DNA of 64,000 nt, taken from Eutreptiella sp. 'Long Island Sound 2002' (lineage: Eukaryota; Euglenozoa; Euglenophyceae; Eutreptiales; Eutreptiaceae). The notes beneath the pieces were generated by a model. The model did not search any database, was not told the DNA's origin, and worked only from the letters and a program-made list of their open reading frames with translations. Within the stretch, counting starts at the first letter, position 1; each line of letters begins with the position of its first letter. The position numbers and the translations under genes were made by a program. Positions 44,701 to 57,832 of the stretch are shown in pieces. The stretch spans positions 12,669,629-12,733,628 of the forward strand of contig OZ038380.1 in NCBI GenBank assembly GCA_964036045.1. The letters are read 5' to 3'.

Positions 44701-47700
44701 CTCTGAAGCGGTGGGGATCCCCGATACGGCAGGGGTGAGGTAGCCATTTTGCCCACTTGTGGGCCACTTCTGATTTCGCCCCCCGCTCTGAAGCGGTGGG
44801 GATCCCCGATATGGCAGCGGTGAGGTAGCCACTTTGCCCACTTGTGGGCCACTTCTGATTTTGCCCCCCGCTCTGAAGCGGTGGGGATCCCCGATACGGC
44901 AGGGGTGAGGTAGCCACTTTGCCCACTTGTGGGCCACTTCTGATTTCCCCCTCATCCGCCAAGAAGATATGGCCCGAGCTCAAAGCCTGGTTGCAATGCC
45001 TGTTTCATGTCATCCGTAATCTTACAGCTAAGCTTAGGGCTTTAGTTGCAGACAAAACCGTTCGGGCCGAACTCCGGAAGTGCCTCAAGACACTATCCTT
45101 TGCGTGGTCTTTGGCAGTGTTCGCGGCGGGATGGGCCGCACTGCGTGCACAGTATTCTGCCTTCCCTGCATTCCTTGCTTATGTGCAAAAGGAGTACATT
45201 GACCAGCGCACATATTGGTTCAGTGGTGCCTCACCCCCGGGCATCCCCGCTGCCACGCCCTCCGAGCCTAGTGTCAATATGCTGAAGTTTGAAACTCAGC
45301 ATCGCATGTCCACTTTGGCAGAATTTCTTGTCGATGGGATTCCTAACCTCGGCAAATGCTGGAGTGAGCATTCTTACGCTTTCACGGGCCGTGCCCCGCT
45401 TCCAGAACCGTGGATGTGGCAAGAAAGCCAGGCCATTCACGAGCCAGCCACGTTTTTTGATGCAGGAGATGCCCTCTTTTTTCATCAGGGGGAGAAGTCA
45501 AAAAAAAGGGGACGCAACGGCGAGCGGGTGAGGACATACCCTCTTGTTGATGCCGCAGCAGTGGCGTCGTGGAATAAGACATTGCGAAAGATAGAGAAAG
45601 GCAAATCGGTGCAATGGAACGATTTTGTTGCATTCCTGTCAATCCACCGGGTCAACGCAGAGCGTTGCACTTGCCCAACATACAGGACGTATGCCATGTG
45701 TGAAGGCGTCCTTTTGTGGCACATTGTGAAGGTTCTAGGCTTCAAGGTTCCCACCCAGTACTCCTGGGAATTGATTGCTCAACGGCCCTTCAAGTTGGGA
45801 CGTGTGGAACGCTTGGTCACTGCACGGGCAGAACCACCAAAACAGTCTTCCTCAAAGAAAGCCCACAAGAAGGGCCCGAAACAACGAGGTCCGCGATCCA
45901 GTACGGATGATGCAGCATCAGATGCGTCCGAGGATGCTGCGGCAGTGCCCTCCAAAGGCGACTCCGCCCTGCATAGGAAGACGTGGCACCAATTGAACCT
46001 TTTCCGCCCCCCTTGTACTTGTGGGCAGTGCGAGCGAAAAGTGTACCTGTGGTGCATGCACTGCGAAGGCTGTGGTTTTTGCTTGACCACAGTGGAGTGC
46101 CCCATGCGAGGCCGCATCCCTCCTGATGAGGATGCGTGGTTGTACCGCAAGTGGCAAACAGAGGTGGACGTGGATTCCCTCTTGCAAGCTACCTTGCCCC
46201 CTGGTCCTGTTGAGGATGAGGTGGACTTGTACGAGGCGCTCGTACTAGCTGGTAGGGTGAGCGAGCTTTCAAATACCGCCACTCCAGAGCAAGATGCTGT
46301 GGTGCCTGTCCTTGCTCCTCCCTCCAACGTAGCCAAGCCGTTGATGGCCGGCATTTCCGAGGAGGAGGATACTGCTATCCCTGTGGCTCAAGCACGGATG
46401 GCGACCCGCCGGACGCCCGTCGATGAAACCAAGCCTCTTGTTGTGGGAGATTGGTTAAGGCATCGGACACAAAGTCTGATTTGATCTACAAGCGTGTGTT
46501 TGGCGACTTCTTGTAGTTGGCCCCACGCCATTATGGTTGCATGCGAAGAATGTAGTTCGCCCCAAGTGACCGGACTCAGGTGGTATCACTGGCTTGAGCT
46601 TCGTAGCCGGTGGCGCCGGCAGCAATATAGTCATTTTGATACCGCTTGCCAAAGGCCGAAGGGCAAATTGCATTTTTTGTTTGCGGTCATGATTCCGCCA
46701 TCTGCCGCACGTTATTTCCGCCATTTGCCGGCGATGAGTATAAAAACCACCCTTCACGCCACGGCTCCATTGCTTTACCCGTGCCGGAGGTACCCAAAAT
46801 GTCCGTGGGGGCTATATGCTTCACCTCCTCCGGTAGCAATGGCGGTTGTTGGGTGGTTCTTGTGTTTCCCCGCCTTTTTTTTTTTTTTGGAAAAATGGGT
46901 TTTTTTTTCCCATACGCGACTTAAGCCAAAAAAAAAAAGTTTACGCGACTTACACCAAAAAAAAAAAATTTCCGTCGAAAAAAAAAACGCGACTTACGCC
47001 AAAAAAAAAAAAGTTACGCGACTTACGCCAAAAAAAAAATAAAAAAGCGACTTACGCTTATTTCCACAATCGAGTTACGCTTTCCTCAGAGCGCTTGTAT
47101 GGCGTTGTGAGGGCACAATATAACCGGCGCCTGAGAGTGCCTATTTGGTGCCGTGAGGGTGCGCCGCACATGACCTAGTGCTGTGAGAGCACCTTAATGG
47201 CACCCTTGAGCACATTGCAGATGACCTAGCACCCCGAGAGTGCCTGCAGGTAGCCTTGAGGGTCCATTGCAGATGACTAAGCACCCCGAGAGCGCCCGCA
47301 TTGCGCCATGAGATCGCCGCAGATGAGCATGCGCCCTAAGAGCACCCGTACGGCGCCTTGTGGGCCTACCGTAGTCGAACAGGCGCCCCGAGAGCACCCG
47401 TATGGCGCCCTAAGGGCACATCATAGATGACGTGGTGCCCTGAAAGCGCCCGCATGGTGCCTTGACGGCACATGGCAGATGACCTAGCACCCCGAGACCG
47501 CCCACATGGCACTGTGAGGGCACCACAGATGAACAAACGCCTTGAGAGCGCCCCTATGGCACACCATGGATGAATAGGCACCTCAAGAACGCCCTCATAG
47601 CGCCCCGAGGGTGCACCGCGGATGACGTGGCGCTCGGAGAATGCCCGCATGGCACCCGGGGGGGGGGGGGGGCACTGCGGAGTAACTTTGCAGATGATGC

Positions 47701-50700
47701 CAAGGCAGTATACCTGACAATAGGAGGCTTTGTCAGGCATGTGCCATCAGCTCGGTGGTAACATAGATGCGCAGCTGAAGGTCGCCGGCTTGGACCATGG
47801 TACACACTGGAGCGGGCAACGGCGCGAGGGTCAACCTAGAGTCCAATGGCCAAGGGGAGAACATGGAGGCAGGATGGCGGTGTTTGGAGGTCACGACTGC
47901 GAACCCTGGTGCCCATTGGAGCGGGCGAGTGGGGAGAAGCCCAGTCTAGTGGCCATGGAAGAGTATGGGGCAGCTTGAGAGCGGGTTGGAATCCTGGTAC
48001 ACACTGGAGTGGCCCAGTGGTGAGAGGCTTGGCCCAGAGTCCACTAGCAAGGGGAGAGAACCTGACGGCTGGAGAGCGGCGGTCAGAAGCCCTAAGAGCG
48101 CCTGCATGGCACCATGGAGTCACAACACAGATGACCCGGCGTTCTGAGAGCACCCGCATGGCACCCAGAGGGCGCATCGCAGATGACCGGGCGCCCCCAG
48201 AACGCCTGCATGGCAGCTCAAGGGTTGTAGATGACCAGGCACCCAGACAGCGCCCGTACGGCACTGTGAGTGCACCGCAGGTGTCCTGGTGCCCTCCCCA
48301 GGCAGCCTGTGAGCCTCAAGATCCGCCTCCAAGACCAAATCCTAATCCCTCCATCCCCCCCCCTTCCCATCCTTCCCCAGGCCCTGCCTTCCCTTCCCTT
48401 CCCTTCCCCTCGTCCCCACTCCCCTTCCCCCCTCTCCATCATCAGTGCAAATGGCTCAGAAGTGGAATACTACTGCCTGGAGCTTCAGCTGCACTTCCTG
48501 GAGTGGGACGTCCCCTCCCCGTACCCCGTCACGCCGATGCAGCAGAACAGCAACGGGAAGCTGGTGCCCCGGCCTGACGCACCAGTCTTCAATCTGCTGC
48601 TCACGGCTGTGCGTGTCCCATACCTTGCGGGCCTGGAGCTCTCCCCGCGCTCATCCGGCCGCGGCACCACACAAATATGGGTTCGGGTGCTGGACATTGT
48701 GGACTACACGGCAGAGAAGGCTTTATGTACGGAGGAGGAGCGGCGTGACGTGATCCTCCGACTGAACGTGTGTGCCCACATGCATGCGTGAGCTGTGTCC
48801 ATCAGCACTGATGGCCCGGTGTTCCAACGAACGAGGCACAGCACGGCATAGCACAGCACAGCACAACACAGCACAACACAACACAACACAACACAATGCT
48901 TCGTGTTGCGTATTCAATGTTAAATTCTTGCCCCAACTCACCCGCGGCGCTCCTGTAGGGTGTGAGGTCATCCACCCATACCCCATGTGCGCAAAGCACT
49001 GCCGCAAGCACGGCACCCTGGCCGTCGTTTTTTCTTGATTTCTGCACAAAGATGCAGTGGACTGGGGATGGCCACAAGTCCATGTTCAGCTTGGGGCTGT
49101 GGCGACGCATTTGGTTTTCACACGTCAAAGTTTTGTGGGCCGTATTACGCTACACGGTCTTTCAAATTCGGGTGTCATTTGACGGCCTGCCTCCACATTG
49201 ACCCCTTTTTGTGATGAGTTCTACCGACTACCCCCCCCCCCCCGTTTGTAATAGCTACGCCCTTGTAATAGCTACAGTAGGCGTAGGGACCGTATTAATT
49301 TGGTACCTAATTTTAATTCGGTACAAATGTAGTGCAGCCGCATAACACATGGGTTTCGTGACAAATTTGCCAGCTACATAGGGTCATGGATGCTTCATAG
49401 CTTGTGAGAACATGGGTGTGAACCTGAATTTTCATGTCTCAAACACTTTCTTGTGTTTGCATGCCTTTGGGAACATGAGCGGAGGTTAAGGTGCACTCAT
49501 ACCATGCATTCTCTCACGTGTATGTCTGTAGTTGTATGTGTCGTGCGCAAGCTACGCCCTTGTAATAGCTACAGTAGGCGTAGGGACCGTATTAATTTGG
49601 TACCTAATTTTAATTCGGTACAAATGTAGTGCAGCCGCATAACACATGGGTTTCGTGACAAATTTGCCAGCTACATAGGGTCATGGATGCTTCATAGCTT
49701 GTGAGAACATGGGTGTGAACCTGAATTTTCATGTCTCAAACACTTTCTTGTGTTTGCATGCCTTTGGGAACATGAGCGGAGGTTAAGGTGCACTCATACC
49801 ATGCATTCTCTCACGTGTATGTCTGTAGTTGTATGTGTCGTGCGCAAGCTACGCCCTTGTAATAGCTACAGTAGGCGTAGGGACCGTATTAATTCCGTAC
49901 TTTGGCGTAGCTATTACAAAGGGGGGGGGGGGGTAGGAAGTCCTTATTTTGCCTACCCTGGGCCCAGGGGCACGTGAGGTACCATCAACCTGCCGTCAAG
50001 TGCCCTCCAACAGCCGTCGGTTACCCTTCAACCGCCATCGGTTAACCCCCCACCGTCGACCGGGGTTGCGCGGGCGTCAGCAGGTCTTTTGTGCCCCCTT
50101 TGCTCTTCGGGACTGCCGTGCTTCCTCCACGTGGAGGGGCAACAACAACAACAACAACAAGCAGAAGCATGACCAATACCACCATCAGCAGGGCAGTCCT
50201 TAAGAGAGGAAAAAAAAAGTGTTCCGAAACGGCAGTTTTGCAAAAAGACCGCGTGTAGCTCATATGTTCAACCATGGTTGGCGGCGGTTGGCGGTTAGTG
50301 GCGGTTGGCGGTTGGTGGCTGGTGGTCCCTGGGGGGGTGTATGCATCTCAACCCCGAGCCCCCCATGGACATGCCCCCTGTCTCACCATCCCCCCGCCCA
50401 CCCCTGCACAGTGCGGCGACAGCCAAGAGCAGACGCCCCCGAAGCCTCGCTCCGTGCACGTGTACTTCAACCATCCGGTCCACTTCAAGACCCTCGACCC
50501 CGAGTCCAATCTGGACATCTCCCTCACAATGGGCGACCACGAGCTGGCCCAGTTCAGTCTGAAGCTCGCCTCACTGCCGCGGGGCGTGTTCCAGGAGGTG
50601 CTCATGCCCCCCATTACCACCAACAGTGCCACGGGGGAGCGGATGCTGGACGCCAAGTCGTCGTGCATGCTGCGGCTGCTGGTCAAGGCCAACAACATCG

Positions 50701-53700
50701 GGGTGGACGCACGTGCGGCGTCCCCGCAGCCCCTGACGGCCGATCCGGCCACGGGGCACATCACGTCACCGTGGCTGCAGGTCCAACAGCTGCAGGTTGC
50801 TCCCCTACTTCTGCCTGCGTCGGGCAATACAGACCAGTCCCCAAGTGAATATGGGCTCTGGGACTTCTATGCGATGGGGCACGGGGGGCGTTTGAGTGGG
50901 GGACCCGGAATCCCCCCCCCTCCGCTTTCAGACCCCCAAGCCGACGCCCATGGTCTGTGCAACGGCCATTCAACGGTCATGTAACGGTCATGTAACGGTC
51001 ATGTTTCGAACGGTCATGCCACGCTATGCAACGATGATGCAGCATGTGTATCAAACGGTGCCGTGCCCTTTGACGCCATTGGCTTGCAAAACAGTATTCA
51101 AATGTCTGTCATGCCCCCCCTCCCCCCCTCCCGCCGCCCCCTCCCCTGCAGGCACGTGTCCCTCCACTGTGCCCCCTATCCTCTGGTGACAGGTCTCTGA
51201 GGACAGTGGGAACGACCATTGGGACAATGCGGGAGCGCCCGACAGTCCGCTGGCTCAGCACACCCTCCGCGTCCGACTGGAGAAGAGCACCGACCCCACC
51301 TCACACAAGGACCCGGATGCCGAGATTGCTGTCGGGTTCTGGATGGGGGAGGTATGCCGTTTTCGCTCTCAGGGATTTGCACAGAGGGGGGGTCGGGACT
51401 GGGGCCCAACAAAGCCCCAAATCGGAGGTAATTGCCTCCAGACACTGTCCGAACGGTCGCCAACCGCTACCCCTGACCACCCCTTCATGGTGGCCAGCAT
51501 GCCGCGCTGATTTGTTCCACCAGGTGCGCCGCCAGTCGTCCTGCAAGCGGCGGCAAGAGACGTGCGTTTGGAACGAAGAGTTCGACTTGCCGCTGTCCGA
51601 GTCCGTTGCCCGGGAGGTGCTGACGGTGGTCGTGTTTTACTTCCAGTATGCGCCCCCCCTGCCCCCCCGTGTCTGCTCGATGTCCAGGTGGTGTGGTGGC
51701 TTCAGCGCCATTCCTGTGGGAAGGCATGTGGTATTCCACCCAGGGCCCCCCGGAACAGTCTTCAGCCACTGCTGTGCCGGGGAGCTACCAGACCTGGAGC
51801 TAGCGCTTGTCCTGGAGACGCGCTTGTCCCCGCTTGTCCGGCCCAGCACTCGCTCCAAGTCCGGGCGCTACTGCTCTGATCTGAAAGTTCTGAAGCATTT
51901 GCACCGGTTGTCTGTGACCTCGGGGTGCTCTTGTTCCTTCCTTTCCTTTCCCCCCCATGTCCGTGTGTGCGCGTGCGTGCGTGTTCCTGCCCGAGTGGAG
52001 GTGGCCACAGATCGGTTTGCTATCCGCCTGAGGCGGTCACGTATCCTTCCGGTCGCCTTGAGGGTGGCTGCCTCAGGGGCCTGTGCAGCTCTGAAGTCAA
52101 GGGATTCCTGTGGAGACTGTTGTCAGGCCCATCCCACTGCACGCCGTCCTGCACCCTCCATCAGAAAGACACTCAGCTCATGGCTTCTGCACTCCCCATG
52201 TCAATGGCCTGGGCACAGGGCCGTCTTTCGGGGCTGAGTTGTTTCTTTTTCTTTGCTTTTTTCGCCCCAGGGACAGCCTGAGGTCTTGGAAACCCAAAGG
52301 TTGTGACGGGACGCGGGGCTTGTTTTCATTTCTTTTGAGGTTTGGAAACCGCGTGGGACTCTGGGGAGGGGGGGGAGGGGGCAAGGGTACTCCAATCCTG
52401 CGGCGTGCGGTTGCGGTGTTCTGCGGCCTGCCCGCTACGTCACCCTTACTACCGTTTTTCATTCAACTGCTCTCCTGTGTGACCTTCTCGTTCTTGACCC
52501 AACCAAACCAGGGCAAAGCCCCATCGGCTCATCGAACTGCTCCTCTCACCCGCACCTCAGGCGGATCGCGCCTGAGGGGAACTCGCCACTACCCGCGGCT
52601 CTTCATGAGAGGGGCCCCCTTGTCAGACTGCTCATCAGACCCGCGCCGTGCGCTGTGGTGGGGTATGCAGAATCCGATGAGCACCCTCCGCACACAGCTA
52701 ATAGGTTTTGAGTGTCCCCTAAGAACGAGACGTGGTGTGAGATGAGAGGAGAGAGGGCGAAAAAAGGTTTGTGCGTGAGAGGGGGGGTGTCGTTCGAGCC
52801 CCCTGAAGGAGGCGGGGGGGGGGGGTGGCGGAGAAAGGGGCTCTCATGACGGGCCAGTCCAAAGAGGCTAGTCTAAAAGCACTAACAATGACTCACCACC
52901 TGCGCTGCAAAGCGGCCCGGCAGAATTTTTTTCAAAAAAAGAATCACCCATAACACATACCTCAAAATGATCAGCGCATCGTGGGGATCATTTTGTGTTG
53001 GGGTGCCTCAGGACCCCCACCCACCCTCCCTCCCTCCCTCCCTCCCTCCCTCCCTCCCTCCCCAACCTCCCCCGTCTTCACGTCACGTGAGCCCTGAATG
53101 GCCCATAGGCGCCCTCGGGTGGCAGGATCGCGGTCAACCGACGGCTGTCCGGTTGACCGGGTGGCAGCCGATGGTCAACCGACGCCGGTTGCTGCCAGTA
53201 ACCGGCAGCAGCTCCTGACCGGCCGGTGCACTGTCGGGGCCCAGGCGTACCGGAGTCCTGCAGTCTTCCCCCGTTTTCTTTTTCAGCTCTAAGCACAGCC
53301 CTGGCCTGACAATACCATCCACTTGTCCAGTGCTTTGCCCTGTTTTGACGCAAAGGGTCGGTGGTGGGTGCGCACGCCCATTCGTGTGCGTGCACTGTGT
53401 GCAGAGCACGCCGCATCACCCCGTCTGCTCTGCTCGCCCCTCGCCAGGCCTGACAAGCAGGAAGACGAGTACTACCGCGCACGCGTGCAGCTCCAGGCGT
53501 TGCCGTGGAATGTGCCCACGCCAGTCCCCATCCAAGTCCTGCAGTGCAACGACAGTGGGCAGATGGTGCCGCACCCGGACGGCATCGTGTTCCACCTTCA
53601 GCTGACGTCTGTGTACGACCCATACCCGTCGCTGGGGGTGTGGTCCCCCATCAACAACAGGAAGGTGCTGTGGGTTAGGATCCTGGAGCTGCTGGACTAC

Positions 53701-56700
53701 GGGGCGGAGCTGACGTTCCGTGAGTTCCCCAATCAACAGATATCTGCACTTGTGCAGGTATGTGTGTATTGCGTGGTGTGGTGGTGTGTGGTGTGCGGTG
53801 CGGTGTGGTGTGGTGCAACGTAGCCCGTGATGTGTTGTGGCGTGACCTGGCGTGGCGCCTGGTGCGGTGCGCTGCGGCTTTGGCTTTGGCTTTGGCTTTG
53901 GCTTTGGCTTTGGCTTTGGATCTCCGCTTCACGTCGCAGGTGTCCGACCCCCCCCCCCCCCGCCCGCCAGACATGGCACCCAGTTGGGGGGGGGGGGTCT
54001 GGAAAAGGGGCCCAACACCCCCCCGCGAATTTTTTTCTTCCACCCCAGAAGGGAGGGCTGCCCCCCCCCCTCCCCGAATGGCAATCCTACCCCACTTTTA
54101 TGGTTTACCCCCCCCTTCCCCGGCCTTGGGAATTCTCTGCCCCAGTGTTACACTTCTGCATCATCAGCACACTCCAAATCACCTCGAAGAGAGGTTGTTA
54201 GATCAAGCGCAGGCGCGAGCGGCGTATACCCCCTTTTTTGGGGTCATTCGCGTAGCATACCCCAAGGCATGATATTGGATGTCCAACCCCTTGTAAAATC
54301 ATTATTTTGCCCAATAAGACCATCCCCCAATGGATTTTTTGATTCTGAGGCCTCTATCCCCTAAAACTGGATATCACTTTTTGGGGGGGGGGGTGGGGGG
54401 GTGGGGGGTGGGGGGGGGGTCAAAAGTTTTTGCTGAACAGGCTTCAAGCAGTGGGGAAGCTGAATGCTGAATGCCGTCGCACGACCGCTGATCCAATGGT
54501 AACGCGGCCGACGTGTAGCTCGGAGTCGGTGGTTCGAATTCCGGTTTGCTGACTCGGCGGCGCCGCTGCAAACATTGACCGTGCCAGGGTTCGAATCGCC
54601 GACTTAGAACTTGCGGCCGCATGCATTCCCATTCGGCCACCACCGATTCTATCAACCAGAATGGTCCCGACTGCTTCATAAAGTGTCTGCTACTAACAAA
54701 AAACCCAAAGTGTGTGTTTCTGTCTGACAGACTGCTGGCCTGTCTAACTGACTGATTGGCTGACTGTCAACCTCTCTTCGAGGTGCACTGCCGAAGGCAA
54801 TAGAATTTCATGGTTAGGGAATGACTGAATGTCTGTGTGCAAACGGTTGCGGGGATACTACAAGCTGGGACCCTACCGCGGGGTGCGTGTGCGGTGCGCT
54901 ATCGTTTGGGCGTTGCCTTTGTTGCCTGTTCACATGGCACTATCATATCTTCCCCTGGTGCTTTTTCTCAACACCTCACCAGCCCTGTAGCCCCCCCCCC
55001 ACCCCAGTGAGCCAGTCTGCCATGGCTGCAGGATAAGGCACCAAGCAAGATTTGCAATGGCTATCAGATGGAGGACAACAGCGATGGGTGTCTGAACCCC
55101 TCCCTTTCTGGAAAACAGCTACCCACAATCAGAGGCACAAACGTTTTCCAGGGATGCACGCATAGGGCGAGGGCATAGGGGTGTGCACATTCTTTGCATA
55201 GGACTCGTTAACCCATATGGTAGCGATTCGAAACGTGAAACAGATGAAATGGTACCTTGCGGGCTTGGGCACCCCATGAAGTACATGCCTCTGTGGTGTG
55301 CAAAGAGTGCATCTTTCTCTGTTCTCATCATCAACCTATGGCCTCTCTTAACAGAGGGTGTGGGCGGCTACAACCACCTTTGCATTGGCGAGGAGGTGGA
55401 GTGGAGGCGTCTGCTGTTGTATGCGTACCCCTTAGGCCACCACGTCCCTGCCGACCTGAAAATTCCCGGAAAATGCAAAAGATAACACACTACAGAGCGC
55501 ATTGTGCAGTAGGCTCCCTCAAGGGCTGCAGTAGTGGCAAACCAAAGGGTGCCTGGAGAGGATCCATAAAGATTCATTGTGCTGCAGAAAATGGCCTGTC
55601 AAGTTTTCAACATTCCTGCATTTCAAGGGGCTTTTCAGCAGCTTTTAGGGCTGAACAATGCCCTAATTTCACCCCCCAACAGGTATTCGATGCCCTACGG
55701 TGGTTTGCCTAAACAGACATGGAGCCCAACCAACAAATATGAGTTGAAAAAAAAAAACCAAAAGCAAGAAAGGCTGTGGGGAGGGGTGTTCCAAAGAGGC
55801 TGGTTGGTCGCTGTGTGATTTGGCCATTGTCCAGTGCCATGGCTTTTGTATGACCTGCTTTGGTTGATCAAACGGTCAATTATGGTACTCTGGGGTCGGG
55901 GGGGGGGGGGGTCAATGGGGTGCAGTTTTGTGGGTCAGACTGCAATGCCTGTGATTGGGATGCATTCTGGACCTGCAACCAATCTCAATCCACAAAGCGT
56001 TTGTATGGGCAGCTGTCAAGGGTTCGAGGCCTGAGGCAAGCCCACAAGTGCAGTCAAATTAGGTTTTGAGGATGACAAATCAAAACCGAGACCGTAAGTG
56101 AAGTTCAGAAGTTTTGAGGAACAGATGCCGTGTTCATGTTCTTCTGAATTTGAGGGCACGGGGTTGTAGTATCCCCACGTCCTTCTGCCATGCCCTGGTT
56201 GGTGCATGAAATGTGTTCGGCAAAGGCCTGGTCCTGAGTGAGGAGCCATGCACTGTGGGCGCACCGCAGTGGGACGCACCAGTGTGTGATTACCGGCTGC
56301 CAAAGTCAGTGCATTCAAATGTCCTCCCCCTTTTATTTTCAGGCGCGTGATCTTCTTCTGGCCGCCCGCCTTTTGCCCCTGGCGGGGGCACGATGCAGCC
56401 GGACAGAGTGTACACGGGTGTTGATCCACCTGTTTCCAGGGCACAGACCGCAGTGAAGCTGAGCATTGGCCCTAAAACAGCACCCACTTGAGGGACTGTG
56501 GCGCATGATGTGATTGTGATGCGCGATGATATGTTTTGGAAGTTGCTTGTTCCCTCATTCCGGTCACGAGGCCAAGGGCAGTACCGCTTTAGAATGAAGA
56601 ATCTTCAGGGAGAAGCAGCCCCGCCCCCCCACCCCTCCCACCATTCCCCAGCGGTGCAACAGAAATACCCAGGGGGAGAAGGACTTTTACACCAGAGAAA

Positions 56701-57768
56701 TGTTTTGTGGGTCATTTTTGCACGCAAACCCTTGTGTCTTCGACAAACCCCCCCACCTGCCCCGCTCTAAAGTGTGTCTGGCCACAAGAGCGAGAGGGCG
56801 TCTTGTTCATCGAGCCGACCACGAAAGAAAAGACGAGGGCGGCATTTGGATCTGCGGGGGGTGCACGGACTTGGGCAGCACACAGCGCAACGCGAACAGC
56901 GGTTCGAAACGCACCGTCTCCCACCCCCTGCCCTGCTCTGACAGTGCGGTGAGTTCTCCGAGACCGTGCCCTCCCGGGCCCGCACAGTCCACATGTACTA
57001 CAACCACACGCTCTGCGTGCCCATCGAGGACCCTGAGCAGCCCGCGCACATCACATTCCTGGTGGAGGACGCCCCGCATGCGACCTTCGGCATCAAACCC
57101 TCGGCGCTCCCCCGGGGCAGTGTGCAGGAGCTCATCGTCCCCCCGGCCGTGCGGAACCCGGACACGGGGCTGATGGAGCTGGAGCTGGACAGCGTGCGCA
57201 TGCTGAAGGTGATGGTCAAGGCCGAGGGGTTCGGGTTGGATGCGGCGGGGCCCGCCACCTCGCCGCTGCCCAACCGCCCGGCGACCGCGAACGCCGATGG
57301 GGCGTTCCGTCAGCTGTCGGACGGTGAGCTGGAGAAGCAGTACAACCGCTTGAGCTCTCTGGAAGGGACAACGGTATTGCGGCTGGCGCGTTGCGTCCAC
57401 ATCGGTGTCGGTGCCGTTTTTTGTTGGACGGGGTTTGTCAGACGAAGTCCGGTCCAACCGCCGTCGGTTGGCCCACAACCGCCGTCAGTCGGCTCAGAAC
57501 GGCGGTCACCAGCCTGCGATTGATTGGCGCAAAGGAGACCACTGCGGTCTCTCTTTGTGCATACCATAGTCCGCCGGCATTTGTGTTGGGCAATTACTAG
57601 GGACAGCCCTGGTGGTGGTCCCAAGACGAACATTGTCAGGCAGCCCTTTTGTACTGATCCCTACACCACATCAATCCTTACACACACACACACACATATC
57701 TCACACCTCAGGCGACCGTTGGGGGCCCTGCACCCATGCGGGCCTCCCTCTTTAATATTGTTTTTCCC

Positions 57769-57832
<64 letters not shown>

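Larger units (their letters stand above)
43929..47087 (+). mobile_element. MULE (Mutator-like) DNA transposon inside a minisatellite
   Basis: The ends are AAGCGTAAGTCGCTT (starting 43932) and the reverse complement of CGAGTTACGCTTT (ending about 47083), that is, AAGCGTAACTCG. Both ends carry many internal copies of GCGTAAGTCGC/GCGAGTTACGC spaced by A/T runs: 43932-44275 on the left and 46912-47082 on the right. It is flanked by the 11-bp duplication AGAGCGCTTGT. The interior holds an 85-bp tandem repeat and the C-terminal part of a transposase. It sits in the intron between exons 11 and 12 of the C2 gene. Confidence 0.85.

Noticed and set aside
44393-44983. Minus-strand repeat protein of 196 codons over the 85-bp array
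   Set aside because: The 85-bp unit is not a multiple of three, so the apparent peptide repeats arise in all frames because the unit lacks stops on that strand.
51206-52237. 343-codon plus-strand frame overlapping exons 14 and 15
   Set aside because: It is out of frame with the C2-coding exons, has no domain, and crosses both splice donors and intron sequence.
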